Below are positions 1 through 15,427 of a stretch of DNA of 64,000 nucleotides, piece by piece; the first letter of the stretch is position 1; the number at the start of each line of letters is the position of its first letter. Source of the stretch: Piromyces finnis. Its lineage: Eukaryota > Neocallimastigomycota > Neocallimastigomycetes > Neocallimastigales > Neocallimastigaceae. The stretch lies in assembly GCA_002104945.1 (NCBI GenBank), contig MCFH01000064.1:62001-126000 (forward strand), in the 5' to 3' direction. The position numbers were made by a program, and so were the translations under genes. The notes below the pieces were generated by a model. It did no database searches. It was not told the origin of the DNA and saw nothing but the letters and a program-made list of their open reading frames with translations.

Positions 1-220
1 AATAAATAGCTATATATATTTTTGAAGAAAATTTTCATTAAATTATTTTTTGGTGGTAAATATAGTTTAATAATTGAAATGAGAAAGAATTATATTTAAT
101 ACCATAATAGATGAAATACTATATATAATATATATATAAGACAAATAAACATGCTATAATTATTAAAGGAATAAATTGTAAGTACTACTTAGTTATAACT
201 TATTAATATTCAAGGAATAA

Positions 221-263
<43 letters not shown>

Positions 264-1266
264 ATATTACTACTAATAATAAAATAATAATAATAATAAA
301 AAAAAAATAACATTATAACTAATTAGTTGCTAAAGTTTTTGTTATTATCATTTTAATCTAGAAGAAAAATTTATAGTTTTGCTAAAATCAGAGACAAATC
401 AATACAAGAATTTATGAATAATTTGTTTTGATTTCTAGTTTTTTATTCAAATTAAATATTAATTAGAGTATTTTTAGATATATTTACATGTAATATTTTT
501 TTAAAAAATTTTAAATGATTTTAAAAATTATATATTAAAGTTGAAAGGTATATAATAAACATTTATAGTAAGTAAAACTTACATATAATAGAAAAATGAA
601 GAAAAATAATTAGATATTTCAAAAATATAACTGAATTATATGAAATTTTCATTTTTGAATAAATTGATTCAATACCAAATTTATAAAATACCACACTAAC
701 CTAATTTAATTATATAAATATCAAATCGATAAAAACCTTTTAAATTAATATTCCTTATTTCATATTATTATCATTTCTAATTTATTAGAATTATCATTTT
801 CTTAAAAAAACCAAATACTAATTATATGTATTTCTCATTAATAACAATTCAATCATTTACATAAAATCGTTTTTCATCACCTTTTCATGAAATAAAAATA
901 AGCATTCTTAATAAGCTATTATTTAAAATTATCATATATATTTTTATAGATATATAATTATTGTCTTTAGGGTTTCAATAATAAATTTTCCTTTTAATAC
1001 CTTCTTAAAAACAACAATTCCAATTATTTATGATCCATATATATATTTATCTTTAGGGGTCCTAAGGGGAACCCCCCATCCTTACAACCCTACGTATCTT
1101 TTCTAAATCATGTTTAACACCATTTAAAATAATTCTGTACACAAAAATTTAAATAGCTTCTCAATTTCAATTTTTTTTAATGGCTCTTCTTTATTTAACA
1201 AGAGTATTTTCTATTTTCATTTAGATTTCTTCATAATAAATTATTTTCAATTTATTCATAAATTAT
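1..1266. other. AT-rich intergenic DNA, no gene seen
   Basis: No coding signal on either strand. An (AAAT)n microsatellite lies at about 219-265. A short G-run/C-run stretch at about 1055-1080 stands out from the A/T background just beyond the 3' end of the eL29 gene and may lie in its 3' untranslated region; nothing else supports a function. Confidence 0.6.
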
Positions 1267-1703
1267 CTAGTTAGCGGCAGCAGCAGCCTTACGGGCAGCG
1301 AAGGAACCCTTCTTAGCGAAACGTTGGTTACGGAGGAACTTTGGGTCAACCTATATATATAACATTATTATTAATATCTTCATTATTTTATTTAAAATTT
1401 CTTTATAATTATCATCTTTAATACATACACCTCTGAGAGATGGGTACTTGTGGTGTGGAGCACGCTTGATACCGTTTCTGTGTTGCTTACGGACTATTAT
1501 TATTATTAATATATAATTTAACAACTGCTTGTCTCTTACATTTTTATAATAATATTTAAAATTTATTGCATTTTCAACTTACTTTGGTTGTGGTTCTATT
1601 ATTATATATACAAATGTAAATATTAATACCATTTCATTTTATATAAAATATACATCATAATATTTTTTTTATTACTTACAGTGTGATTCTTACTCTTAGC
1701 CAT
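1267..1703 (-). CDS. RPL29: 60S ribosomal protein eL29 (four exons)
   Basis: Small basic protein of the large cytosolic ribosomal subunit. Exons on the minus strand: 1680-1703, 1583-1595, 1429-1493 and 1267-1350, with all phases closing on a 61-residue protein. The start MAKSKNHT and NHNQ, then KQHRNGIK and VDPKFLRNQRFAKKG, are the diagnostic eL29 sequence, and the length is normal for the family. Exon 2 is only 13 nucleotides, so ab initio gene finders would probably miss the gene; no open frame longer than about 28 codons exists here. The C-terminal tail is Ala/Arg-rich. Codons end in C or G more often than in neighbouring genes (AAG, GCC, CTC, ATC), as expected of a highly expressed gene. 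All three introns use GT-AG with short AT-rich bodies. The family assignment is very secure. Confidence 0.95.
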
Positions 1704-3009
1704 TTTTTACTATTGTGCCTCTGTTTATAAGACTATTATAAATATATACATATATTATTAATACCATATTCATAACTTTAAAATAACCATCCATCAAATC
1801 TTTACACCCTTTATTTCACTAATGCACATTCAAATATATAACAAATAATAAACATCTAAACCTATATAAACATATTCATTTTAACATAATAACATAAAAA
1901 AGTATAGTTTACCTAAATGTCAAAAACAATTATATGATAATTAGGCAAGAAAGAAGGATCAAATAATATAAATTAAAAAATCTTTTGTTTAATTTTTTTT
2001 GAGGCTTCACCAATCAAATTAAATTTATAATAATTTTTTTTAAAATCGTACATTTATATTATAATCATTATTAAAATTTTAATACAATTTAATACATTAA
2101 TTTAATATATTTTAAAGTGTTTTTAATATTAAACCAATACTTTGAATACCATAAAAAATAATTTTTCTTACTATTCCTATTATTTATAATTTTTTTTTGA
2201 TTTATTAAATTTTTATTTACTTATAATTTATTAATAAAATTAAAAAAAAAAATAGTAGTAATAATAATAATTTATGTTGCTTTTTTATATTGAAAAAAAC
2301 ATAAATTTAAATTTTTATGACAATGCGAATCTGTATTTTTTTTTTCTGCTTTGCTATTGTTTATATCAATTTCTCTAAACATTTTCTTATTTAATTTTAT
2401 TATTATTACTTTTTATTTTTATTTTTGCTAAATGTTATATATTTTTTTTTGTTTTTCTTTTTTATTTTTTTTTAAAATTTTTTTATTATGCTAATGTTTA
2501 TATATTTTTATTTTAATTAATACCATTGTTACGATTTATAATTATACAATTAAGCATACTATAAACTGCTTAACCTAAGCTCAAACAATATTAATCAATT
2601 ATAAATGAATTATTTTTTATATTTTTACTTATTATTTTATTATTTTTGCTATATTTTTAAAATATTTTATATATTAGTTTTTATTATTACTATTTATAAA
2701 TTTAATTTTAACGCTGTTCACGTAATAGAAGTGAAGAAATATAATTAAAAAAGTATATTTAATAAAAATACTAAAATCATGATATTGTATTTTACATAGT
2801 AGTGGCCTATTAAAATATTTTTTTTTCGAAAATATAGAAATTAGTATTATAAAAAGCAAAGAATAAAAACTAAAAATTATATTTTTTTTATACTTACCAT
2901 CTTAAAAATATAATTAAATATTTTGTGTTGAGTGCATAAAGTTTTTTTTAAATAAATAACATTAATATCTATATTTAATTAAATTATTTGTTATTTGTTA
3001 TTATTAAAA
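1704..3009. other. AT-rich intergenic DNA between two convergent-spaced minus-strand genes
   Basis: This holds the upstream region of eL29 and the downstream region of the PP1 gene. I see only A/T runs. A short open frame on the minus strand at 2674-2859 is nearly all Ile/Phe/Leu/Lys/Asn and reads like translated AT-rich noise. Confidence 0.6.
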
Positions 3010-5210
<2,201 letters not shown>

Positions 5211-8200
5211 TTTAAATTTAATTTATATATTCTTATTATTTTGTATATATGATTATTAGGCGATTTTTTAAAATCAAAAGATAATATTTATTTTTTGATT
5301 TGATTGTTTAATTGTGTAATTTGATTAAGATTAAAAATTATATATATATGTATATATAAAAAAAATAATAAAGATGATGAGTAACAAATTATGAATTAAG
5401 TATATATTTTTGATTTACTAAAAATAAGAAAATTAAATAATATTTTTTAAAATGAAGTATATAATAATATAGATAAATAGCATATGATGTATAATATATC
5501 TATTTATATTTTACTTTTTTTTCCTTTTAAATTTACTTTTTTATTTTTTATTTTTTTTATAAAAATAAATAATATTTACTATAAAAAAAATAAAAACAAT
5601 AAAAAAAAAAAATAAAGTACTTTTACAATATAACAAATATAATGAAAAATAAATAAATAAATATAATATTAAATATTAAAAATTAATAATTTGATATAAA
5701 ATAAAATACTTTATTATAAATATTAAATCATATCTATTTACAATATAAAATATTTTACAATACATTTTTATAATAGACAAATTAAAATAAAATATATTAT
5801 ATTATATTTAATATAATTAATATTGTATTAAAAGAAAAGAGTATAATACATTTTATAAATTATTAAAAATATATATTAAAGTCAATTGTATAATATAAAA
5901 CATTCAATACTATTTATATAGCTATATAGTTTTTTATAAGTTTAATTTATTATTTTTTATATTACTATATTTTTAGTTTTATATTGTTTTATTTATTTAT
6001 TTTTTTTTATAATTTTTATTTATTATAGTAATATAATAATGATTAACCTATAATTGATAAGCTAATATTATAATATTATAGTTCATCATATAATATTTTA
6101 GTTATATATAAATATAATTATATTATAATATATATAATAATATAATATTTATTAAATTATAATATTATAATAAATATGAATAAGAAACTTTAAAAAAGTT
6201 TATATTTCTTTATATAAATAATATAAATAAGTTTTTTTCTGAAAAAAAAAAAAAAAAAAAAAAAAACATGTCATTGGTAAGGTCAGTTTATAATATAAAT
6301 GAATAAAAAGTAAGTTAGATAGATTAGAATTTTGATAAATATCTAATTAACTTTATAACTAATAATTAAGTAATTATTAAATGTCATAAAGTAAATTAAG
6401 TAAAATGACATAAGGGTAGGTAAAATTTATTCTTATATGTAACATTGTATACAAAATACAAAATATTTTTTTAAAAATATATATACAAATCTATAGTGTA
6501 TTTGGGCCTTTTTTTTATTTATACAATTAAGAAAGTTTCTTTTTGTTATAAATTATTATTAAACTATCGTCGAGAATAATAAATAAAAAAAAAGAATAAA
6601 TTTGTTAATAGTATATATTTTTTACATGTTTATAACTAATTCGGAAATTATTATGATATAGATATTTAAATTTTAGAGTTTAAATAAACTATTTATAAAT
6701 ATTATAGTTGATGATAAAAACTTTTAAAGATTTACTTATTTATTTTTATTTTTTATTTAATAAAAAAAAAAAGAGAATTTTAAATATTATATTATTTATA
6801 GAAAAAGGAAGTGTTAATAAAAGAAAGATGATCATTTAAATTATTAATTGATAATTAAAATTTTATTTATTTATCATATATAATATTTATATTAATGGTG
6901 AAAAAAATAAAGGAGTTTTATAAAAAAAAGTTTTTCTTTATATTATTATATCACATGATATACATATGCATATATGTTTAGAATGCATATAATCATACAT
7001 TCATATATATAAATAAATGAAAATATATAAATTTTAATATGAAGATGATAAATTATTTTGATAATAATTAAACAATCTAATTTTATATAAATCACAAAAA
7101 ATATATCAAAAAGCCAATAGTTGTGGTGGATACATATATTTTTATTTATATTATTTCAAAATATATACATTGTATAATAAATTAATATTTGGATTAATAA
7201 ACTATAAAAGTTTGTTATATTAATTCAGTTTTTTTATTCATCCAATAAATGAAAAAAATTTATAAAAATAAAAATTAAAAATTTGTTTTAAGAAATTGTT
7301 AAATTCATGATTTAAAGTATAAAATTAGTTTTGATAAAGGTAGATTTATAATAAAATTTAAACATAAATATTCTATTTTATATGAAATTTCTCTATTTCT
7401 CTCTTTTTCTATCTCTTTTTTTTTCCCTTTTTTTTGAATATAAGAACTATATTAACGTCCAATAAAATTGTAAATAAATATACAATAGAAAATAAAAAAA
7501 GTAAAAGCCATATAATAAAGTAAATTTATTATTATTATATATTTCTTTTTGTCAAGTAATGGTCATGTACTTATTTTTCTATTAAATATAAATAAGCATT
7601 TCAATTTTAATAGTGTTACATAAAAATTGTTATTAAATACATCCATGTAATTAACAATACAAGTTATAAAATTTAAGGGTGTTAATAATAAATGACAATC
7701 AATTCAAAATTCTCATTTAATAATTGAAAATAAAAATTATAAACAATTACTTATTTATTAATTATATAAAACATTAAAGTAGAAAATAAAGTGATATTTT
7801 TTAATGAAATGTATTAATATTAAAGATAAAAATGAAATTAATAATTGCCATTTAATAGATTTAAAATGTTATGTAGAGAAAATTTAGCTGTATTAGTAAA
7901 AAACATTCTTTTTCTTCTCTATGTTTTTAATTAAAAATTAAAGAAAAATTATAATAATTTACATATGATATAAACTCCCTATTTATTTTATTATTATCAT
8001 TATCATTATTATTTTACTTTTTTCCATTTTTTACTCGATATTTTTATATTTTTATTGAAATAAGTGAAAAGGTTTAATTTATAATTAATAATTTACACTC
8101 TTAAATCACCACTTCTTCTTTTTTTTTTTTTTTTTCTTTATTACTAATTTTTTATATTTTATTTTTTTTATTTTTTGAAAAAAATATATATTTATATGAA

Positions 8201-8793
8201 GGTTTGTGTAAATTCCAAAGGAAAGGTATTATAAAACATTTTTATATTTTTATCTACTTTTTTATACATATATTATCAATATAATAGGTATAAAATTATT
8301 AAATTTATGCAATTCTTAAATCCAATTTTATATCACCCACATATATATAATATGTAAAATATAAATTAAAAGTGAATTTCAAAAGGGTAAGATATATAAA
8401 TTTAATTTATATATTTTCATTTTATATTTATTTATTTTTTATATTTCTGTTTACTTTATTAATAATCATTATATATTAAAGTAAAACATTTTCTAATAGT
8501 AAATGTTTTAAATTTATTATTATTGTTCTTTTTTACTTTATGCAATAAATTAATAGAATTAAAAACAATTTTATTTATTAAACATTATATTTACACTCTT
8601 ATTCTTAAACATTTGTATTCATATTACATTCTAAATATTTCATTTACATAATAAAAATTATAATAGGATATTAAAATTGGATTAAAATTTAAAACTTATT
8701 CATTACTATAGACATCATTCTATTTTTTGTTTTTATTCCATTTTTTTTTTTTTTAAAAAAAAAAAAAAGATTTTAAAAGCTATATAGTTTATA
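5211..8793. other. 3.6 kb AT-rich intergenic DNA, divergent promoters
   Basis: This lies between two divergently transcribed genes (PP1 minus, kinesin plus), so it should hold both promoters. I see no conserved element, RNA gene or coding stretch. A-runs occur at about 6242-6266, and there are T-runs and A-runs just before the kinesin start at about 8741-8769. Confidence 0.5.
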
Positions 8794-10418
8794 ATGTCAA
8801 CTTTAATACCATTACCAAATAAAAGAAGACAAAATCATTACGCTGCTTTACGCAGGACTTCTATTAATTCTCAAAATGGTTCATCAACAGGAATTAATTC
8901 AGGAGCAGTAGGATATAATTATAATTCATCAAGAGCTTCATCACCAGCTCTCAGTCAAAGAAGTAGTGTTAGTTATAGTTCAATTAATGGTAATACAAAT
9001 TCAAATAACAACAATAAAAACAATTCAGATTTTTGTCAAGTTACTGTAAGAATACGGTAATTTATATAATTTATTTTATAAAAGTTTTTTATGAGTTTGA
9101 TGCAGATTTAAATATTAATAGGGTATAATATTAATAAATACTATTTAAATTTAGGCCATTTACAGCAAATGAATGGAATTTAGGAAATACCATTCCAGTA
9201 TGGGAAGGAAATGAAGAATTATCAACTGTATCATATTCAGATGAGTGGATTGAGAAATCTAATAAGAATCAACTTTCATATCAATATGGTATATATTTAA
9301 TATTTAGGTATTAATGATTAATGATAATATATTTAATATTAATAATAAAATTTATAAATTTATTTTAAAATGAAGATAATGTTATTGTTGGAAGCGACAA
9401 TAAAGAGTTATATAATCGTTGTGTAAAAGATGTTGTTATGTCATCAATGGAAGGTTTAAATGGTACAGTATTTGCATATGGACAAACTGCATCTGGTAAA
9501 ACCTATTCAATGGTAATTTAAAAATAATTATATATTTTAAATCGATTTTCATTTTTATTAACTTTATATTTATTATTTTATATATTTTATATTTATTATT
9601 AAAAAAGATGGGTAACTATTATAATATACAATTAAAATTATATATAATATTTTTTTTATATTTATTTTAGTGAATACATATACTTATAAGATATACACAT
9701 ATTCTACATACAGGGGTTGAAAATCAACCGGGAATTATTCCACAAGCAGTAGATGATGTTTTCTATTATATTCGTGAAATGGTAATTAATATCAATATGA
9801 TTAATATTTCTAAATAAGATTTTTTATTTTTTATTTTTTTTAGCATTAATATTATTATAATCATATTAATATTGTTTTATTTATAATTATCCTTATTATA
9901 GTCAAAAGGGGACAATGAATTTCTTTTACGTGTATCATATATGGAAATTTATAATGAACAAATCCAAGATTTGTTATCACCTGAAACAACAAATTTAAGA
10001 ATTTTCGAAGATAGAAGAGTAAGTTATGGCTATTATATTATTAAATTCAGTTATGGATAGATATAGTATATTTAGTATTCATAAATAATACTTTTATAGA
10101 GAGGTATTTATGTTAGTCCATTAAAGGAAGAAATTGTAACGTCTGCAAAACAAGTTATGAGAATTATTCAAAAAGGTGAAAGTAATAGACATATCAGTAC
10201 TACAGATTATAATAAACATAGTAGTCGTTCACATACAATATTTCAAATGGTTAGTTATTTTTGCTATATTTATAAATTAAATATAACGGTAAATTAATTC
10301 GGTATAAAAATTTAATAGATTATTGAAAGTAAAAGTCAATCATCCTCTACTAGATCTTCAAAGGGATCCTTCTATTCCCAAAAAGGTTCAAGTGACTCTG
10401 TAAAAATTTCTCAATTAG

Positions 10419-10463
<45 letters not shown>

Positions 10464-12610
10464 TTCTTAATATTATTTTTATAATAAAAAATTATTATTA
10501 AATTATTGTTTATTTACATATATTTATATAATAGAACCTTATTGATTTATCAGGTTCAGAAAAAGCAACGTCAGATGCTGATCGTCGTAAGGAAGGTGCT
10601 TATATTAATAAGTCTTTATTAACATTAGGAAATGTTATTTCAAAATTAACTGAAGAAAAACGGTAATTTATTTATTAAAAAATAATTATTTTATTTCTAA
10701 TATTTAACTAAATCATGTTATATTTATTAACCTTAATTAAATTTACATAAGTGGTCATATTCCATATCGTGATTCAAAATTAACAAGAATTTTACAGTCA
10801 TCACTTTCTGGAAATGCCAAAATCTCTGTTATTTGTACTATTAGTCCTGCTGGTATTAATGCTGATGAATCTCATAATACTTTAAATTTTGCTAAAAGGG
10901 TCAAAAAAGTTGCAACCAAGGCTCATACTAATCAAGTAAATATTTAAATACCTTTTTATTTTATTTTATTTTTTAAAATATATACAAAGCCAATCTTAAT
11001 AATTATAACATTTTATATATTATAATTTAAAAAAATAGGTTCTTGATGATAAGGCTTTAATTCAAAAATATAAGAAAGAAATTAATGAGTTAAAGGTTAA
11101 ATTACAAGTTGCTACAGATATGAGTAATATATCTTCCTCAGCCACATCCATAGATGATGGAAAGAAAGAAGAAGAAATGATGCTATTGAAGCAAGAAAGA
11201 ATGAAGGTAGAATTTTATGATTAATTAATTAAAAAAAAAAAAAAATAAATAAATAAATAAACAAATATACTGATTTATCATTTCAATTTCATAAAATTTT
11301 AATAATTAAAAATGTATTATAAGTGGGAAGAAGAAATGCATGAACAACAATTGGTATATATTTATTCTATATGTTATCAATAATTAAAGTCAGTTGTAGA
11401 AATTAATTTTATTAAAATTTTTATTTATATAAATATCATAAATATAAATATTAGTTACGTACTGCTTTAAAAGAACGTATTGATCACTTGACTAAATTGA
11501 TTTTGACTAGTTCATCAATATCACCAAAAATGATGCTTGAATTCTCAAAGACTCCTGCTGTAAATATTTTTATTTGTGGCAATAATTGAATTGATTTATA
11601 TCTTTAAGTTTTAATTAATATCAAATTAATAATAAATATATTATTTATATAATCTTAAAATAAATAGAAAAGCCCTGATGGTAATAATATATCTTTACTT
11701 TCACCATTAAATATATCAGAAAATGAACTTCCACCGGTAAATCAAATATTTGATAAAAAATACATTTTTTTATACATTTTATAAGAATATTTTTTTTTTA
11801 TTAATATTTTTATTTATAACAATAATAAATATATATGGTAATTCAATCTTTATAATATTATACTTGTAGTATATTGAAGAAGCTATGAATAAACAAAATG
11901 TTAAATTAGAACAACTTCAAAAAGAATCTAAAGCTAAAGATGAATATATTAAGGAGTTAGAATTAATGCTTCAAGAAGGTAAATACCTTGACATGCTTAC
12001 TCCAGATGCTAATGAAATAACAATGAATGAACAATCTAATAATGAATTAGCATTAAAAGTAAAAGAAAATAAATCATTAATAACTGAAATTGAAAATAGC
12101 AAGAAAAAGATTGAAGAATTAACCAAAAAGAATAAAGACTTAGAATTATTAGTCACCCAACAAGATGCCAAGCTTTCTTCTTATTTAGCCAAAGAAAATA
12201 ATGAAGCAGAATTTCTTAATCAAGATATATTACATAATAAAGAGAATACTCAAAATGGTATTTCACCGGAAGTTGAAAGTCTGCTTGAAGATCAACAACA
12301 TTCTCTTGAGTTATTAGAAGAAGAAAATAAGCAATTAAGAAAGGCACTCAATCAAACAGAAATAAAATTAAGAAAACTAGAATTAGTTCAATTTGAAGAC
12401 ATTGAAAAGTTAGTTCATAAAGTTTGTAACGATACCACTAATTCTGCAACTAATAAAAAACCACCAGCAAATTTAACTATAGTCAATGGAACATCATCTA
12501 ATATTACTTCACCTATAAGTAATGAAAATATGCAAAATCTAACTTCTCCAACTAAACGTCATAACGGCTCATCTTATCATAATGACCCAAATAAACTATC
12601 TAGTAATTAA
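8794..12610 (+). CDS. Kinesin-7 family motor protein (CENP-E/Kip2-like), 15 exons
   Basis: Microtubule plus-end-directed motor, 798 residues. Exons: 8794-9056, 9155-9288, 9376-9512, 9608-9611, 9714-9781, 9902-10018, 10100-10249, 10319-10417, 10535-10662, 10752-10935, 11039-11206, 11324-11353, 11455-11559, 11668-11736 and 11870-12610. A Ser/Asn-rich N-terminal extension of about 80 residues precedes the motor. The motor has the P-loop GQTASGKT (168-175), switch I SSRSH (282-286), switch [10 protein letters not shown] (326-333) and [16 protein letters not shown]. The stretch [14 protein letters not shown] matches kinesin-7 rather than conventional kinesin. After the motor come predicted coiled-coil segments and a Ser/Asn-rich tail with no cargo domain I recognise. 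The exon at 9608-9611 is four nucleotides (ATGG); without it the frame breaks, and with it the motor reads SMMGVE as in CENP-E. Motor identity is certain; subfamily is likely. Confidence 0.9.
9608..9611 (+). other. Four-nucleotide micro-exon of the kinesin gene
   Basis: The sequence ATGG is flanked by an acceptor AG (9606-9607) and a donor GTAACT (from 9612). The exon before it ends in phase 0 and the next begins with GGG TTG in the wrong frame, so joining those two directly destroys the motor domain. Inserting ATGG restores the frame and supplies the Met-Gly that kinesin motors have at this position. Confidence 0.75.
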
Positions 12611-13209
12611 AATATAAATAATAAAAAATAAATAAATATAAAAAAAAATAGAAACTATTATTCAATGATTATACACAAATTACAAATTACTATAAGTTAA
12701 TTTTGTATTCTACATTCTTTTAAATTTTATGATTATATAGCACAACTATTATTTATTTTAAGCCTTTTAGAAAAAAATAAAAAATAAAAATAACATTTTT
12801 TTTTTTTTTTTTTTTTTGGTAAACAATTAAGTGAACTTCAAAATTAATATATAAACAATAAAAACAACTTTTTATATAATAAAATTAAATTAATATCATA
12901 ACAATAACAATAACAATGATGTATAAATAAAAATAAATGCAAAAAATAAAAAATATAAATATAAAAAATTAAAAATTAAAATAATAATAATAATAAAAGA
13001 AAAAGAAAAAAAAATTATATTATTTACAATAAAAAAAAAAAAAAAATAAAAGAAAATAAAGATTCTTTTTCTTCTTATTATTATTATTATTAAACTAATA
13101 ATAACAATTACAATAATAGTTTTAATTTCAACTTTATAGATTTTATAAAATATACAAAAACATTTTTAGAAATAGTTAAATAATATAAGCAAACAATCAA
13201 ATAATAAGT

Positions 13210-13242
<33 letters not shown>

Positions 13243-14033
13243 ATAAAGCTAATATCCAACTTTTTTAAGTAAATGGAAACGATTTTAATGTGTATCTCAA
13301 AATATAAACTTTAGAAAAAAAAAAAAGTATTTTGGGTTATGATACATTACAAATCTATAATGTAGAACAAAAACCTTTGAATGAACAACTTATTGTTCAT
13401 TGGGTTTTTTCATATTTTATATATAGAAGATCTAACGACTTTTTTTTTTGAACAATCCCTACCGTTGGTAGCTTTATAAAGTTATTATTTGATAGGTTTA
13501 GTACCGATAACTAGCATCATTAAGATATTTACATCATATTAATAGATCAAAAGAATATTTTTATTATTTCATACAAGGTCCAACAATGTTAGGAATTTAA
13601 CAAATGAGTTATTAAAAACTTATTGGAGAGTATGGCACCATATTATTTAAATTTATTATTTTATTTTATTTTATAGATTAATATATTTATTTTTGTTTTA
13701 ATAGTGAGTATATAACACCATACTTTTTACAACAAACTTTTATATTCTTTAAAATCCAAATATGAATAATTATTTTCAAAACATTAAATAAATTAATATA
13801 ATAAAAACAATAAATTTAATTGTTCATGAATATTTATCTTTCCAATTTTTTTTTATAATTATATTTTTTATTTTGTTTTTATTTTATTTTTAAATTATTT
13901 ATGATATTCAATTGTTGGTATTAATATTTTTCGTATTTTAAAATATCTATGATTGAATGAATTTATATATAAATTTACATTTATTTTTATTTTATTTGTT
14001 TATTTATTTATTTATTATTTTAATGAACTATCT
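12611..14033. other. AT-rich region between convergent genes, with one strong hairpin
   Basis: This is the 3' flank of both the kinesin and SET genes. Homopolymer A and T runs fill 12780-13240. The stretch 13330-13640 is more complex than its surroundings and holds the hairpin listed separately and a small one (CTACC/GGTAG near 13460). No open frame of note. Confidence 0.5.
13369..13409. other. Long hairpin in the kinesin/SET intergenic region
   Basis: A perfect 9-bp stem (13380-13388 with 13393-13401) has a 4-nt loop and is extended by an outer AAAAACC/GGTTTTT stem (13369-13375 with 13403-13409) across a small internal loop. It lies about 760 bases past the kinesin stop and about 625 bases past the SET-gene stop. 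It could be a transcript-end structure, a small inverted-repeat element or part of a noncoding RNA; nothing decides between them. Confidence 0.5.
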
Positions 14034-15427
14034 TTATTCGTAGTTCTTTTCTGGTTCAGCTTGGAAGTTGTGAGAATCCTTTCTAGCTTCCCAGTAAAAG
14101 TCACCATAAGAAGTGAATAATTCTTCATCCTTTGGAATGAAGTTTCTAGCATGGTACATTAAATACCAGTTGTTCTTATATGGAACGTACATACCGTATA
14201 AGTTAGCTTCGGAATCATGCTTGTGATTAACGAATCTTAACCAAGTACCTATAATTTTAAAAATATTTTATTAGTATAAAATTACTATATAAGTTTCTTT
14301 TATATTATAAGTTTTTTAAATAGCATACCATAGACACGACCATCAATACAAACTTCAAAGTTTTCACCAGTTTCTGGGTCTTTATAGTTTTGGTAAGACC
14401 AAGCATAATCTGTATCAGTAACACCATTGGCAACAACACGAGTTAAACGACCACCGTAAACACCAATAACGGAACCAGCTGGAATATCAGTTTTAGCAAA
14501 AAGACCGTAACCAACTTCTGGAGAAGAAAGCTAATTAATAAATTGAGGGAATAATTTTTAATTATTAAATTGTTAGATTACTATTACTTTCATTTTAAAT
14601 AAATAATAATTTAATATCTACTAAATAATATTATATCTAATAATTTTCATTTATTTCAAATATATGTATTTCTTTCAAGTACCTTAATGTAGAAACGGTC
14701 ATCATTTTCGAAACCATTTTCAATGTATGGACCATATAAAGCTTCTCTACGTTTCATTTCTTCTTCTTCGTTCTTGTAACGGTCTTCTTGGGTAATATCA
14801 TTATTAGCAATAAAGTTTTTAAGCCATTCACTTTCGTAAGAAAGACGACCTTCGAAAGAAACAGCAAAGTATGGAAGAAGATCAGCTTGAGTAAAGTGTT
14901 GCTTTTCTTCCTTATTTTTATGTTCGAAATTAGCACACATTTCCATTCTGTCTTCCTTAAGATCCTTAAGGAGAGATTGAGAATTCTTAATTTGAACACA
15001 CTTTTAAAATTATATTTATATATACAAAATATTAATAACACTGAGACATATTATATATATATACATTTAATGTACTTCTTATGGTTATATTTGATTATAT
15101 TATCTTATTACAGTATACTAATACAATTCTTATATACTTTTAAATTTCTAACTTAATATTATTTATTTTTTTTCTTATCCTATTTTTTAATTGAATCTAA
15201 ATTGTAAATAAAAGTATAATTTAAAGAAATTTTATATTTACTTGGTAATAAGCTAAAACACTCATAACACAACCTAAAATGAACATAATAATTCCTTGTG
15301 TACAACATCCGTTACAAGATTTTTGAGTCTTAGCTTGAGTAGTAGCCTTTTTTTCTTCTTTTACTGATTCGTTTTCAGTATGTTCTTTCTTTTCCTTTTT
15401 TCTGTTCCTTAAATTGTTTTCAGTCAT
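14034..15427 (-). CDS. Membrane-anchored SET-domain protein (four exons)
   Basis: Probable lysine methyltransferase-type SET protein, 306 residues. Exons: 15242-15427, 14683-15000, 14329-14530 and 14034-14248; all phases fit. Residues 1-40 are charged and Lys/Glu-rich. A single hydrophobic helix follows (about 43-60, after CNGCC), then a helical, charged middle. The SET fold runs from about 172: VGYGLFAKTDIPAGSVIGVYGG, then RFVNHKHDSEANL (240-252, the NH..N core) and an end motif TSYGDFYW (281-288) carrying the conserved Tyr. The core reads NHKHDSEAN where histone methyltransferases have NHSCxPN, so the Cys of the pre/post-SET zinc site is missing and I see no post-SET Cys cluster. That resembles SET proteins with non-histone substrates. 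Exonic codons are GC-rich for this window, which suggests good expression. The substrate is unknown. The SET call is secure; catalytic activity is inferred. Confidence 0.82.

Noticed and set aside
2674-2859. Minus-strand 61-codon frame downstream of PP1
   Set aside because: No family features; A/T-run translation. A supposed 3-nt exon ATG near 2899 that could extend PP1 was also dropped because PP1 ends properly at 3010.
14788-15156. Plus-strand 122-codon frame opposite the SET gene
   Set aside because: Antisense shadow running across a mapped intron; no recognisable domain.
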